DNA of 64,000 bases from Microbacterium mitrae (GCF_008017445.1 NZ_VRSW01000003.1:170279-234278), one strand, 5' to 3'. Positions 53,008 to 62,215 are shown, numbered from the stretch's first letter. Notes: a model not told the origin generated them from the sequence alone. Numbers and translations: made by a program.

Positions 53008-54159
53008 ATGGCAGAGGCATATATCGTCGACGCGGTTCGCTCACCGGTTGGCAAGCGAGGCGGGTCGCTTTCCCAGATTCATCCGATCGACCTCGGGGCA
53101 CACTCATTGCGTGCGCTGGTTGATCGAGTCGGCATTGACCCGGGCGCGATTGACGATGTGATCGTCGGAACCATCGACGCGATCGGTGGGCAATCGGGCA
53201 ATGTTGGGCGATCCGCGTTGCTCGCCGCAGGCTTTCCCGAGCACGTGCCCGGTGTCACGATCGACCGCCAATGTGGGTCAAGCCAGCAGGCCGTGCACTT
53301 TGCGGCGCAGGCGGTGATGTCCGGAACACAAGACCTCGTCATCGCTGGTGGTCTACAAAACATGTCGCAGGTTCCGATTCTCTCGGCGGCAACCGTCGGT
53401 GAGCAGTTCGGATTCTCGATGCCGTACGCCGAATCTCCGGCGTGGAACGCGCGATACCCGGGTGAGGAGATTTCGCAGTTCCGTGGTGCTGAGTTGATCG
53501 CGCAACAGTGGAACATCACGCGCGAGGAGATGGAACAGTACGCGCTCACGAGTCATCAGCGGGCGGCAGCCGCACAAGAAGCGGGGCGGTTCGCCAACGA
53601 AATCGCGCCGCTTAACGGCTTGGACTTCGACGAGGGTGTGCGTCGCGACACCACACTGGAGCGCATGTCGGGGCTCAAACCGCTCACCCCAGGCGGACGC
53701 CTGACAGCGGCCGTCGCCTCGCAAATTTCTGACGCTTCATCTGCCGTGCTGATCGCCTCAGAACAGGCAGTGAAAGATCACGGCCTCACCCCGCGCGCCC
53801 GTATTCACCACATGTCGGTGCGGGGTGACAGCCCCGTTCTGATGCTGACGGCGCCCATCGCGGCAACGCAGCACGCGCTTGCGAAGACCGGCCTGACGGT
53901 TGATGACATTGACCTGTTCGAAGTTAATGAGGCGTTCGCCTCCGTTGTGCTTGCGTGGATGGCGGAGACCGGCGCGCCGCACGGCAAGGTCAACGTCAAC
54001 GGCGGAGGCATCGCGCTGGGTCACCCCATTGGCGCCACCGGCACGCGCATTCTCGCGACCATGCTCAACGAGCTCGAACGCCGCCAGGGGCGATACGCGC
54101 TACAGACCATGTGCGAAGGCGGCGGGCTCGCAAACGTCACCATCATTGAACGCCTCTGA
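53008..54159 (+). CDS. Acetyl-CoA acetyltransferase (thiolase)
   Basis: A 383-residue thiolase. ATG 53008 (MAEAYIVDAVRSPVGKRGG) gives the normal start; a longer frame upstream has no support. The acyl-accepting Cys is in IDRQCGSSQQAVHFAAQ (about residue 89), the catalytic His in NGGGIALGHPIGATG, and the second Cys in MCEGGGLANVTII. The CEGGG in place of the common CIGGG is a feature of one thiolase subgroup. It may finish beta-oxidation with the nearby acyl-CoA dehydrogenase. Confidence 0.93.
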   Translation: MAEAYIVDAVRSPVGKRGGSLSQIHPIDLGAHSLRALVDRVGIDPGAIDDVIVGTIDAIGGQSGNVGRSALLAAGFPEHVPGVTIDRQCGSSQQAVHFAAQAVMSGTQDLVIAGGLQNMSQVPILSAATVGEQFGFSMPYAESPAWNARYPGEEISQFRGAELIAQQWNITREEMEQYALTSHQRAAAAQEAGRFANEIAPLNGLDFDEGVRRDTTLERMSGLKPLTPGGRLTAAVASQISDASSAVLIASEQAVKDHGLTPRARIHHMSVRGDSPVLMLTAPIAATQHALAKTGLTVDDIDLFEVNEAFASVVLAWMAETGAPHGKVNVNGGGIALGHPIGATGTRILATMLNELERRQGRYALQTMCEGGGLANVTIIERL

Positions 54160-54189
54160 TCGGGCTTTCAACAGGCGAGAGCGTTGAGA

Positions 54190-54474
54190 CTAGCGGCTGT
54201 AATAGAAAGCCCAGCCGCGATTGGTAGACGAGTAGAAGCACCCGCCGGTCCAGTAACCCTGACTGCGAAAACTCAGCCGCTCGGCGTTGCACAGACCCAC
54301 CGTGGGGAAGAAGCCTTCCAGGGGTTGTTCGACCAGCGGGCCGGGGCCGACGGCCGGAACCACGACGGCAGCCGCCGGGGCTGCGACGGCGGTGGGAGCG
54401 GCGGCAGATGCTGCGACGGGCGCGGCGAGGAGGAGTGCTGCGGCGCAGACGGTGGCGGCCAAGTAACGCTTCAT
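54190..54474 (-). CDS. Small secreted protein
   Basis: A 94-residue protein. A clear signal peptide (MKRYLAATVCAAALLLAAPVAASA) leads to an Ala/Val/Pro linker. The ~45-residue compact C-terminus is PLEGFFPTVGLCNAERLSFRSQGYWTGGCFYSSTNRGWAFYYSR. Two Cys could form one disulfide, and the end is aromatic. No family was recognised. The start ATG 54474 follows GGATG-type sequence at modest spacing. It lies downstream of the LuxR regulator on the same strand. Confidence 0.7.
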   Translation of the reverse strand: MKRYLAATVCAAALLLAAPVAASAAAPTAVAAPAAAVVVPAVGPGPLVEQPLEGFFPTVGLCNAERLSFRSQGYWTGGCFYSSTNRGWAFYYSR

Positions 54475-54583
54475 GGTGACATCCTTCGGTGCGCGGTCGT
54501 CGCGCCGAAGCGCTCTCGACCGCGATGAGTGCTTGGGCACAGCATAGGTGCGGTTGCTGAATACCGGCCTCGGGTGAACAGCG

Positions 54584-57088
54584 CTACGACTCGATCCCGA
54601 TCCGCAACAGCACGGAGGGGTGCAGACCCTTACGGTCAACGGCGAGTTTGCGCATGGCCCGGTACAGATGCGACTCGACCGTGCGAACCGAGAGAAACAG
54701 ACGCTGGGCGATGTCGGCGTTACGGTGCCCCTGGGCTGCCAACAACGCGATTTCGTACTCGCGCGGCGTCAATGGTTCCGCCTTCTCATCCATTGCCCGC
54801 AACCGAGAACTCACGGTGCGCTTGAGTGGGCGCAGTGATTTTTCGAAGGCGTGATCGCCGGAGACGAGGGGGGCGAGTGCGGTGAGGGCGGCCTGAGCCT
54901 GCTCGCCGCCGCCCATGGATTGAAAGGTGAACGCGGCGCGGCGCAGACGCATGGGGTCGGCATTGGCCACACCGATGCAGAAGTCCACCATGGCGCCCGG
55001 AATCGTGGCGTCTTCGAGGCCCGCAATCTCGTCTACCTGTGCGGTGGCGCCGGTGGCGCCGGTGGCGGCGGTGGCAATGAACTGCTGCGCCAGGCGGGTC
55101 AGCGGAATGGACTGGTCAGGCAGGGCGTCGATGGCCTCGGTGAAGGTGTGCTGCCCGCGCTGCATCTCGACGGTGAGCGCGAGAACGAGTGACACTGCCT
55201 GCGACAGCGCGGAGGTTACTGGCGAGAACAGGGGAGCGGGCTCGCGCCCAGCGGCCGCCGCCAATACCCATGCCGACGTGTCGGTACGGCTCTCGCGGGT
55301 GAGAAAACGCAGGCCGCCGTGCAGCTCTTCCTGCTGGTCATGCTGGGCGGCGCTGATGAGGTGACAGATGGTGGCCGACGTGCTCATGGAGAGGTCGTCG
55401 TGCAGCAAGCCCTCGGTCAAGAAGCGGTCGGTGACCTGCTCAATGCTGCTCGGCACGCGTTGGCCGGCGGCGCCAAATGCGCAGGCAATGACGGTGAGCG
55501 CGTCGAGCGTCATCCGGCGGGTGAGGTCGGCCTTCAGCCCGCGCTCGAACGTGGTCGCGGTCGCGAGTTGAGCGAACCCTTCGGCCGTGGCGCGCAACGC
55601 TGCGTGATCGAGTCGCTGCGCGTGCACGAGCGAGTCGACGCTGTAGGCGCGCAGGGCGGCCAACGTGTCGCGATGCGACGGAACCAGCAGCGGCGCGGTG
55701 AGGCGCAGTGCCTCATCGAATTCGCCGCGATCGAGAGCCGCGGCCGCGACCAGGCTGGCGCGATGAGTTTCGAGGCCATAGCGATCAATCCGCGCGCTTT
55801 GAACACCGATTTCGACGAGAAGTTCATCGACACCTTCAGCGCCCGACGTCAGCGGAATCTGCAAACACAGCGCCCAGAGGCAGAGGTCGTAGACAGGCAG
55901 GTTCATGCCGGCGCGAAGATCGGCGGTGAGACGTTCAAAGTCGTCGCCCTCTTGCCGCGCCGTGCGCAGCAGTCCGTCACTGGTGGCAGCAGGATGCATG
56001 GTGAGAATGCGTCGGGCAAGCGCGGCAGCTTGTTCCGACTCGCCGCGACGGCGGCTGAGCCACATGGCCATGCTGAGCACGGCAAGCTGTGCATCGGGGT
56101 CGATCAGGGCGCGAAGAGTGGCATCGATCGTGAGAGCACGCGCGGCGACACCAACCTCGCTCTCCGTACACTCGGCGTCAATGACGACCGACGCGCAAAT
56201 GTCGGCAATGATGTCTTGCGCGAGCGGTGTCATCTCTGGCTCGGTCATCATGCGCAGTGCCGCCTGGATCGGCCCCGGGATGCACAGGGTGTCGCGGTGG
56301 TCGCTGATGACGTGAGATTCAATCAAGAGTGACAGTTCGACTCGATTAAAGAAGCGGCGGATGCGCGTAAAGCTCACCCCGACCAGGGGGAGCAGGCTGC
56401 CGGCGAAGCGTTGCAGCGCCGGCGGCAAGCCAGCGAGAACGGATGAGGCTTCGATCAGTGTGCGTCGCGATGGCGTCGACAGACTGTCTTCTTCAACCGG
56501 AGCTTCACTGAGGCTTTGCAAGAGCGACATCGCGATACGCGGAAATCCGCCGCTCTGCGCCCAGATCCACCGACGCTCGACGAGAGTTGGTTCGGTTGGC
56601 ATCGGCGTGATGCCAACCTGCTCTTCGATGAGGGCGTCGCACTGAGCCAATGTCAGAGGCATCAACGTGATTGTTGTGGCGCGCGAGATGATCGGCGCGC
56701 GCGTCTGGCTCGAGGTTGACGCGAAAGGGTGCGGCGGTCGGCGAGTGGCGAACAGGCGCACGCCGTCCACCCGCTGCAACTCGGAGAGGCGGTTGAGGTC
56801 GGCCGAGCTCAGGGTGTCGAGGTCGGTGATCACGATCGCGCGCTCGCCACCCGAAACGGTTGCCGGCTGGTCGAGACGAATGGTGCGCCAGCCCTCGGCA
56901 CGCGCCACCCGTGCCACCGTGGCTCGCAGCATCGATTTGCCCAGGCCGGTTTCGCCCTCAACGATGACATCGCGCTGCGACGCGAGATTGTCGAGGATCG
57001 CCGCGACGGTCTCCGCGCGGCCGTAGTACATCGGCGTAGAAGAGTCGGTGAGTATCGTCCTCGGAGACGAGAGATCTGTGTGTGACAT
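54584..57088 (-). CDS. Large ATP-binding LuxR-family regulator (LAL-like)
   Basis: An 834-residue regulator. The N-terminal P-loop is VEGETGLGKSMLRATVA near residue 44, with Walker B-like IVITDLDTLSS near residue 90. About 550 residues of helical repeat follow. The C-terminal LuxR/GerE HTH (about 770–834) is LTPREYEIALLAAQGHRNADIAQRLFLSVRTVESHLYRAMRKL. Such proteins act as ligand- or ATP-switched activators. A target is not evident; the adjacent small secreted protein is one candidate. The start ATG 57088 is the first reasonable one. Confidence 0.88.
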   Translation of the reverse strand: MSHTDLSSPRTILTDSSTPMYYGRAETVAAILDNLASQRDVIVEGETGLGKSMLRATVARVARAEGWRTIRLDQPATVSGGERAIVITDLDTLSSADLNRLSELQRVDGVRLFATRRPPHPFASTSSQTRAPIISRATTITLMPLTLAQCDALIEEQVGITPMPTEPTLVERRWIWAQSGGFPRIAMSLLQSLSEAPVEEDSLSTPSRRTLIEASSVLAGLPPALQRFAGSLLPLVGVSFTRIRRFFNRVELSLLIESHVISDHRDTLCIPGPIQAALRMMTEPEMTPLAQDIIADICASVVIDAECTESEVGVAARALTIDATLRALIDPDAQLAVLSMAMWLSRRRGESEQAAALARRILTMHPAATSDGLLRTARQEGDDFERLTADLRAGMNLPVYDLCLWALCLQIPLTSGAEGVDELLVEIGVQSARIDRYGLETHRASLVAAAALDRGEFDEALRLTAPLLVPSHRDTLAALRAYSVDSLVHAQRLDHAALRATAEGFAQLATATTFERGLKADLTRRMTLDALTVIACAFGAAGQRVPSSIEQVTDRFLTEGLLHDDLSMSTSATICHLISAAQHDQQEELHGGLRFLTRESRTDTSAWVLAAAAGREPAPLFSPVTSALSQAVSLVLALTVEMQRGQHTFTEAIDALPDQSIPLTRLAQQFIATAATGATGATAQVDEIAGLEDATIPGAMVDFCIGVANADPMRLRRAAFTFQSMGGGEQAQAALTALAPLVSGDHAFEKSLRPLKRTVSSRLRAMDEKAEPLTPREYEIALLAAQGHRNADIAQRLFLSVRTVESHLYRAMRKLAVDRKGLHPSVLLRIGIES

Positions 57089-57523
57089 TGCGAACTGCCT
57101 GTGGGAGGTGAATTGGTGCTGCGTGAACTGCTACTTCTTGGTGCTGTGGTTGCGTGCCCAAAACCGCGTTCTCGGAAAAGAGGATTGGAACCAGATATGC
57201 CATGTTCGGATTTTCAACGACCGTATTCCGAATCGGCGTTGAATTGTCCGAATTCGCCCATGCTCAGGGCTTCCCTGGCACAGATTCACGGGTTTCTCCG
57301 TGAAATATGACCCCATCGCCGTAATTTTCTCAGCGTGTCTGCGTAAGTGGAAGTGCCTGAGTCCGTACAATCACCCCCTACAGCGACAAATGCTCACGAT
57401 TACCTCTCCTCGGAGAGGGAATGTGACGCACTCAGTACGGAGACAACATCTGATGTTTCAGGCCCTGAGCGCCGCGGATCTGACGGTGAGGGTGCAGTGG
57501 CGTAGCGGCCCCAGAAACAGAAA
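57089..57523. other. Intergenic region upstream of the LuxR regulator
   Basis: About 435 bp without a supportable gene. It is noticeably AT-richer than its surroundings (for example around 57130–57400), fitting a promoter region for the large regulator on the minus strand. No clear operator or RNA motif was recognised. Confidence 0.5.
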
Positions 57524-57565
57524 ACGTCGTCCTCGGAACCGCAGTGCGGGTTCCGAGGACGACGT
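57524..57565 (-). terminator. Terminator of the threonine aldolase gene with an inverted CGGAACC pair
   Basis: A 17-bp perfect stem ACGTCGTCCTCGGAACC/GGTTCCGAGGACGACGT with an 8-nt loop. On the minus strand it is followed by TTTTCTGTTTC. It lies 15 bp after the aldolase stop and is the second terminator in the window whose stem contains both orientations of the repeated motif. Confidence 0.92.
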
Positions 57566-57579
57566 GTGCAGCGGGGAGG

Positions 57580-58647
57580 TTAGCGCGTGGTCTCGTGTGC
57601 GATGAGCTGCACCAAAGCGTCGATATCGGCTTCGCTAGTGTCAAAGCTGCACATCAGGCGCACTTCGCGGTTGGCGGCATTCCAGTCATAAAAACGGAAC
57701 GTCTCGCGCACGCGATCGGCGACACCCTCGGGCAGGGTCGCAAAGACGCCGTTGGACTGAGTGGGCTGCGTAAACCCGACGCCGCGAATGGAACCATCGG
57801 CAGCGCCGGCCTCGAGAGCGGAGCGCAGACGCTGAGCCATTGCGTTGGCGTGCGAGGCGTTGCGCAACCACAGGTCGCCTTCGAGCAGCGCGATGAGCTG
57901 CGCCGAAACGAAGCGCATCTTCGATGAGAGCTGCATGTTGAGCTTGCGGAGATATTTGAGGCCCGTCGCGGCTTCTTGGTTCATCACCACGATCGCTTCG
58001 CCCAGCATGGCGCCATTCTTGGTTCCGCCGAAGCTCATGACATCAACGCCGGCATCCCGGGTGAAGGCACGCATGGGCGCACCCAGCGCCGCGGCGGCAT
58101 TCGCCAGGCGAGCGCCATCCATGTGCACGGTCATGCCGAGGCTGTGAGCGTGAGACGCGATCGCGCGGATCTCATCGATGGAGTACAGCGTGCCGAGCTC
58201 GGTGGTCTGAGTGATCGAAACAACCAGCGGCTGCGCGCGGTGCTCATCACCCCAGCCCCACGCCTCTTTGTCGATGAGCTCGGGCGTGAGCTTGCCGTCG
58301 GGGGTGTCTACGGTCAGCAGCTTGATGCCGCCGACGCGTTCGGGGGCGCCGCCCTCGTCAACGTTGATGTGAGCGGTGGAGGCGGCAATAACGGCTCCCC
58401 AACGGGGGATCATCGACTGGAGGCCGACAACGTTTGCGCCCGTGCCGTTGAACACCGGAAAAGCTTCAACGCCCTCGCCCAGATGAGCGGCAAAAACGGC
58501 CTGCAGGCGCTCACTGTACTGGTCATCGCCATACGCGATCTGGTGCCCGCCGTTTGCTTCGGCGATGGCCGCGAGTACCTCCGGGTGAATGCCGGAGTAG
58601 TTGTCGGAAGCGAAGCCGCGTACGTTCACATCGTGCAGATTGGTCAC
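57580..58647 (-). CDS. ltaE: Low-specificity L-threonine aldolase
   Basis: A 355-residue PLP enzyme cleaving threonine (and allo-threonine) to glycine and acetaldehyde. It has the beta-eliminating lyase fold. The N-terminal FASDNYSGIHPEVLAAIAEANGGH and the DDQYSERLQAVFAAHLGEG segment are typical, and the PLP lysine lies in VMSFGGTKNGAMLGEAI. Length is normal. It is monocistronic with its own strong terminator. Some homologues act on phenylserine or other beta-hydroxy amino acids. Confidence 0.92.
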   Translation of the reverse strand: MTNLHDVNVRGFASDNYSGIHPEVLAAIAEANGGHQIAYGDDQYSERLQAVFAAHLGEGVEAFPVFNGTGANVVGLQSMIPRWGAVIAASTAHINVDEGGAPERVGGIKLLTVDTPDGKLTPELIDKEAWGWGDEHRAQPLVVSITQTTELGTLYSIDEIRAIASHAHSLGMTVHMDGARLANAAAALGAPMRAFTRDAGVDVMSFGGTKNGAMLGEAIVVMNQEAATGLKYLRKLNMQLSSKMRFVSAQLIALLEGDLWLRNASHANAMAQRLRSALEAGAADGSIRGVGFTQPTQSNGVFATLPEGVADRVRETFRFYDWNAANREVRLMCSFDTSEADIDALVQLIAHETTR

Positions 58648-58803
58648 CGAGATAGCCTATGACCTTTTCGAGGTGGCACAGCATTCTCGTAAGCCGCGGC
58701 GTGGTTCCGTGCGCCCGTGCTGGAACTTGCCGCGTGGTTGCGCGAACGTACGCCGGCGCTGGAACCTGGTGCGTGGTTCCGCGAACCCCTGCGGTGGCGA
58801 GAA

Positions 58804-59655
58804 TTAGGCAATCGGCGTGGTGGTGTCGGTGGCCTCGCGCAGCGGGCCGCGCATGAAAGACCAGTGCCGCACGGGGAGCGCGCGCACGAGCACGTCAACG
58901 ATGTAGGCCTTGCGGCCGATCATGGTGCGTGCGCGTCGTTTCAGGGTGGCGTTGACGATGATGCCTGCCGCGACCGCGGGCTCGGTGTCGTACATGCGCG
59001 CTTGTGCGGTGGCGGCGCGGTCGGCGATGGCCGGGTCGAGGGCTGCGGCGAACCGACCTCGCAAGATGATGCCGGTCTTCACTCCGGCTGGGTAGATGGC
59101 GCCGACCGTGATCGGTGAGCCTTCGAGTTCGTGGCGCAGGGCTTCGGAGAAACCGCGCACCGCGAACTTGCTCATTGAATAGGGAATGCGTCCGCCCGGG
59201 GCTGCGAGCGCGTAGATGCTCGCAAGGTGGGTGATGTGGGCGCGGCGAGACGCGTGGAGGGCCGGCAGCAAGCCCTTGGTGATGTTGACTGTTCCCCACA
59301 GGTTCACATCCATCAGCCAGCGCATCTCGGCCATGGTGAGCTGTTCGAGCGAGCCGAGCATGGATGAGCCGGCGCACGTGATCAGCGACTGCAGCGCGGT
59401 GTGTTCGGCGATGATCTCGGTGCAGGTGGCGGCGACCGCGTCATCGTCGGCCAGGTCGACGACATGGGTTGTGATGACCGCTTGGGGTGCGAGCGCTTGG
59501 ATTTCGGCCGCGACGGTGGCGAGGGCGGTAGCGTCGCGGTCGATGAGGGCGAGGTTTGCTCCGAGCTGGGCGAGTTGGCGAGCGACTTCGGCGCCCATGC
59601 CGGCGGCGGCTCCGGTGATGGCGCTGGTGTGTCCGGTGGCATTAAGTCGGGGCAT
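58804..59655 (-). CDS. Short-chain dehydrogenase/reductase
   Basis: A 283-residue SDR. The cofactor motif is TGAAAGMGAEVARQLA, with an Asp after strand 2 (LIDRDATAL) pointing to NAD. An atypical TCAGSSMLGS replaces NNAG, and the catalytic residues lie in HLASIYALAAPGGRIPYSMSKFAVRGF (Ser, Tyr, Lys). The C-terminal ~40 residues are hydrophobic and basic (MIGRKAYIVDVLVRALPVRHWSFM), typical of membrane-associated lipid-acting SDRs. Substrate unknown. Confidence 0.9.
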   Translation of the reverse strand: MPRLNATGHTSAITGAAAGMGAEVARQLAQLGANLALIDRDATALATVAAEIQALAPQAVITTHVVDLADDDAVAATCTEIIAEHTALQSLITCAGSSMLGSLEQLTMAEMRWLMDVNLWGTVNITKGLLPALHASRRAHITHLASIYALAAPGGRIPYSMSKFAVRGFSEALRHELEGSPITVGAIYPAGVKTGIILRGRFAAALDPAIADRAATAQARMYDTEPAVAAGIIVNATLKRRARTMIGRKAYIVDVLVRALPVRHWSFMRGPLREATDTTTPIA

Positions 59656-59796
59656 CGGGATCCTTCCGCGGCATCATTGCGCGCAGTCTCATCGTGGCGC
59701 ACCGCCCGCCGAATCCGCGCCCGCCATGCCGAGGTTCCGATTTGTGATGACCTCCCGTGCCGGTGCGACTACTCTCGTCAGTGAGGGGAGGTTTCA

Positions 59797-60357
59797 ATGA
59801 GGAAAAAACACGCCGACGCGATTGCCGAAGGAGTCGCCATTGCGCTCGCGGCAGCCCGGCTGATTGTGAAGAATCACATCCTCGTTGACACCATCGCCGA
59901 CGGCGAAAACTTTGACGTAGGGCACTTTGACGCGGTCGCTCGCAACGCCATGGAGACGCTCGCGAAAGAGTCGGAGAAGGCGGCCCGACGCCTCAAGAAA
60001 ATGCAGCGTGCCGCATTCGGGCGCTACTCGCTGTCTGACGGCACGCACGATTACCGTGATCGCGACGTGAAAAATCTCCGCCAGCGACGCAAACACTCCG
60101 AACAGGTCGCCGCGAAGTTGCGCGAAATGATGGACGACGAATCCGCCGTGCGCGCCCTCGTCGAATCGAGCCGCGAGGCGGCCTGGACCGACGTCGCCAA
60201 CAATCTGCAGAATCGATTGCGGGTTGAGGCCATGCGCCCCGACGCCGACCCCGACTACGAGAGCATGCGCGACGCCCGAATCCAAGCGCTGTTGATGATT
60301 GACTTGCAAAACCTCGAGGCCCAGGCCAAGAAACGTCAGGAGTGGGCCGGGCAGTAG
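59797..60357 (+). CDS. Conserved hypothetical protein of Microbacteriaceae type
   Basis: A 186-residue charged, helical protein starting at ATG 59797 after GGGGAGG. It has no signal or membrane segment. Blocks such as EGVAIALAAARLIVKNHILVDTI and HDYRDRDVKNLRQRRKHSEQVAAKLREM match, from memory, a protein family in this group that databases sometimes label 'asparagine synthase' without evidence of such activity. No catalytic motif is visible. Role unknown. Confidence 0.75.
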   Translation: MRKKHADAIAEGVAIALAAARLIVKNHILVDTIADGENFDVGHFDAVARNAMETLAKESEKAARRLKKMQRAAFGRYSLSDGTHDYRDRDVKNLRQRRKHSEQVAAKLREMMDDESAVRALVESSREAAWTDVANNLQNRLRVEAMRPDADPDYESMRDARIQALLMIDLQNLEAQAKKRQEWAGQ

Positions 60358-60515
60358 GTTCTGGCGTGGGGGTGTGCGGCGTGCTGCGTGCGCGTCGCGG
60401 AACCGCGGGGCTGGGTATGTGCGGCGCGCCCGGGATTCCGTTGCGCCGCCGCCGATTCGCTCCTAGGCGGAGAGTGTTGTAAGCTTATCTACGGCCAAGC
60501 GAAAGCAACGGCCGG

Positions 60516-60588
60516 GCGTTCGTAGCTCAATGGATAGAGCATCTGACTACGGATCAGAAGGTTGGGGGTTCGAGTCCCTTCGAGCGCA
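60516..60588 (+). tRNA. tRNA-Arg (ACG)
   Basis: A 73-nt cloverleaf. GCGTTCG pairs with CGAGCGC (one T-G), the D-arm is GCTCAATGGATAGAGC, the anticodon loop CTACGGA holds ACG (probably read as ICG), and the T-arm is GGGGTTCGAGTCCC. A terminator follows directly. Confidence 0.97.
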
Positions 60589-60607
60589 CACTGTGTTGAG
60601 ACAGTCC

Positions 60608-60637
60608 AGAAAGCCTCTGCGAAAGCAGAGGCTTTCT
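60608..60637 (+). terminator. Terminator of tRNA-Arg
   Basis: A 13-bp stem AGAAAGCCTCTGC/GCAGAGGCTTTCT closed by a stable GAAA tetraloop, 20 bp after the tRNA. Confidence 0.92.
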
Positions 60638-60750
60638 TCGTTTCTGCAGGTTGTCAGGGAGGCGCGGCGTCACGCCTTGAGTCTGGCGCGAAGCGCCCGT
60701 CGCGGCAAGCGTCGTGCCGGTTTCGGCGGCTTCGGGCTCTGCGAAGTCTC

Positions 60751-61171
60751 CCAAATGTCGGACGCGTTTGGCGACGCGCCGGCCGATCGGCCCCTGTGGG
60801 GGTATTCGGAACCACTTCTCCGACATTTGGCAACGGCGCGAGCCGCGGGGGTGGTTCCGCGAGCCTCGGGGGTGGTTCCGTAACCCGCGGTGGTCGTTCC
60901 GCGTTAAATCCGGCGGCCTTGGGTGCGGCGAAGCTTCCCAAATGTCGGAAGAATTTCGCGACGCGCCGGTGGATGGGCCCCGGTGAGGGTATTTGGAACC
61001 ATGTCTCCGACATTTGGCAACGGCGCGCGGCGCGGGCGTGGTTCCGTGTAGCGCCGTGCCGATTCCCGAGGCTTCGGGCGCGGCGGAGTTCCCAAATGTC
61101 GGACGAATTTGGCGACGCGCCGGTGGATGGGCCCCGGTGAGGGTATTTGGAACCATGTCTCCGACATTTGG
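60751..61171. repeat. Triple tandem inverted-repeat element, AAATGTCGG type
   Basis: Three units (60751–60830, 60938–61017, 61092–61171) are each bounded by CCAAATGTCGGA and TCCGACATTTGG and are exactly 80 bp long. Interiors share GGCGACGCGCCGG, a GTGAGGGTATTTGGAACCA-like stretch and GGCAACGGCGCG beyond the right arm. Units 2 and 3 are nearly identical, and unit 1 is diverged. Flanks carry GGTTCCG motifs. The open frames across this tract on both strands reflect high GC, not genes. Nothing else was found between 60638 and 61256. Confidence 0.85.
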
Positions 61172-61256
61172 CAACGGCGCGCGGCGCGGGCGTGGTTCCG
61201 TGCGCCGGCTCGGGTGAGATGTGAGCGCACACAGCTTGGGGGCGTAACGTCCAGAA

Positions 61257-61514
61257 ATGAGAAGAAATCAGCGAACTGACCGGGAGTCAGATAGAAGAAG
61301 TTCCGAGCGGTGGGACAACGAAGGCGGGCACGCCGCTCCCACTGCGCCGCGAATCGAAACCGAATCGGGTTGGTTGCGAGCGATTGGGCGCCACTGGCAG
61401 GGCTACAAGCCCACCGCCGAAACCCAGGGCCGTGCCGAGGTGCAAGCGCGAACACGCGCGCAGAAGCCGTTCGACATTCCGTCCTACCCGCCGCAGGAGG
61501 GTGGGCTGAGCTGA
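61257..61514 (+). CDS. Small hypothetical protein
   Basis: 85 residues from ATG 61257, without a strong ribosome site. It is charged and probably disordered for the first ~35 residues. A more conserved-looking C-terminus follows: WLRAIGRHWQGYKPTAETQG ... TRAQKPFDIPSYPPQEGG. The natural ending in a Pro-rich segment and plausible codon use support coding, but no family was recognised. Confidence 0.4.
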   Translation: MRRNQRTDRESDRRSSERWDNEGGHAAPTAPRIETESGWLRAIGRHWQGYKPTAETQGRAEVQARTRAQKPFDIPSYPPQEGGLS

Positions 61515-61682
61515 TGCGCGGGGTCGCCGCAGCTTGCCGCCCGATCTAGACCGACACCGAAGGGGGTCGGACTAACCCCGCGCCATCGAGCCTCTGCAGT
61601 GGCAGGGGCTTTTTCGTTGTCGATCGGTGCGACATGCGTGCCGCACCGACCCGCGATGCTAGTCGCCAGCAGCTAACCGCTC

Positions 61683-62063
61683 CTACTTCACCGCGACAAC
61701 GGTGAGTTCCATGCCCATCTCGCGGTGATTTCCGATGGCGCACCAGCCCTCGAGATCCGAACCAATCACACCGACCGTGATGGTTTCGCTCGCACCGGGT
61801 GCCAGGTCATCCGTCTTCACACCGTTGGCGAACTCGAGGTCGTGCATCACGGTTCCGGTGTTCTCAAACGTGACCACCAGCTCATTGCCGACCGGAACCT
61901 CGATGACGTTGGGCACGTAGCTCATGCCAGAAACCGTGACCGTCACTTCGGTCGTCTCGCCCGTGGCGGCCACCGCGTCAGAAGAACCCGAGGCGCAGCC
62001 GGTGAGAAGCAACAGCGTTGCGGCGATGGCGCCCAGCTTGATGACGGATGTGCGAAGAGGCAC
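61683..62063 (-). CDS. Cupredoxin-like copper-binding lipoprotein
   Basis: A 126-residue lipoprotein. GTG 62063 follows CAGGAGCG. The signal peptide ends in the lipobox LLTGC. The mature part is a single cupredoxin domain (SGMSYVPNVIEVPVGNELVVTFENTG). A type 1 copper site is indicated by the His in VMHDLEF and the Cys, His and Met in CAIGNHREMGM. It could act in electron transfer or copper handling. It stands alone, divergent from serine dehydratase. Confidence 0.85.
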   Translation of the reverse strand: MPLRTSVIKLGAIAATLLLLTGCASGSSDAVAATGETTEVTVTVSGMSYVPNVIEVPVGNELVVTFENTGTVMHDLEFANGVKTDDLAPGASETITVGVIGSDLEGWCAIGNHREMGMELTVVAVK

Positions 62064-62215
62064 GGCACGCTCCTGACGTGTTGAGTTTGACGGTGGTTCC
62101 ATCCTCTCTCATCACCCGCGCCCCACCCAAAGCATCCCCCAAAGCGCCACCCCCAAAGCATCACCCACGCCACCCAAAGCGCCGGTGCAACCGCTAACAG
62201 ATCTAGGCTGGGGAG

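Noticed and set aside
60751-61171. Possible CRISPR array
   Set aside because: Units are inverted repeats with conserved interiors, not identical direct repeats with variable spacers, and no cas genes are present.
60554-61240. Long open frames on both strands across the tRNA-Arg downstream tract, with repeated peptides
   Set aside because: The peptide repeats simply mirror the three DNA units. The frames run through the tRNA or terminator and have no start signal.
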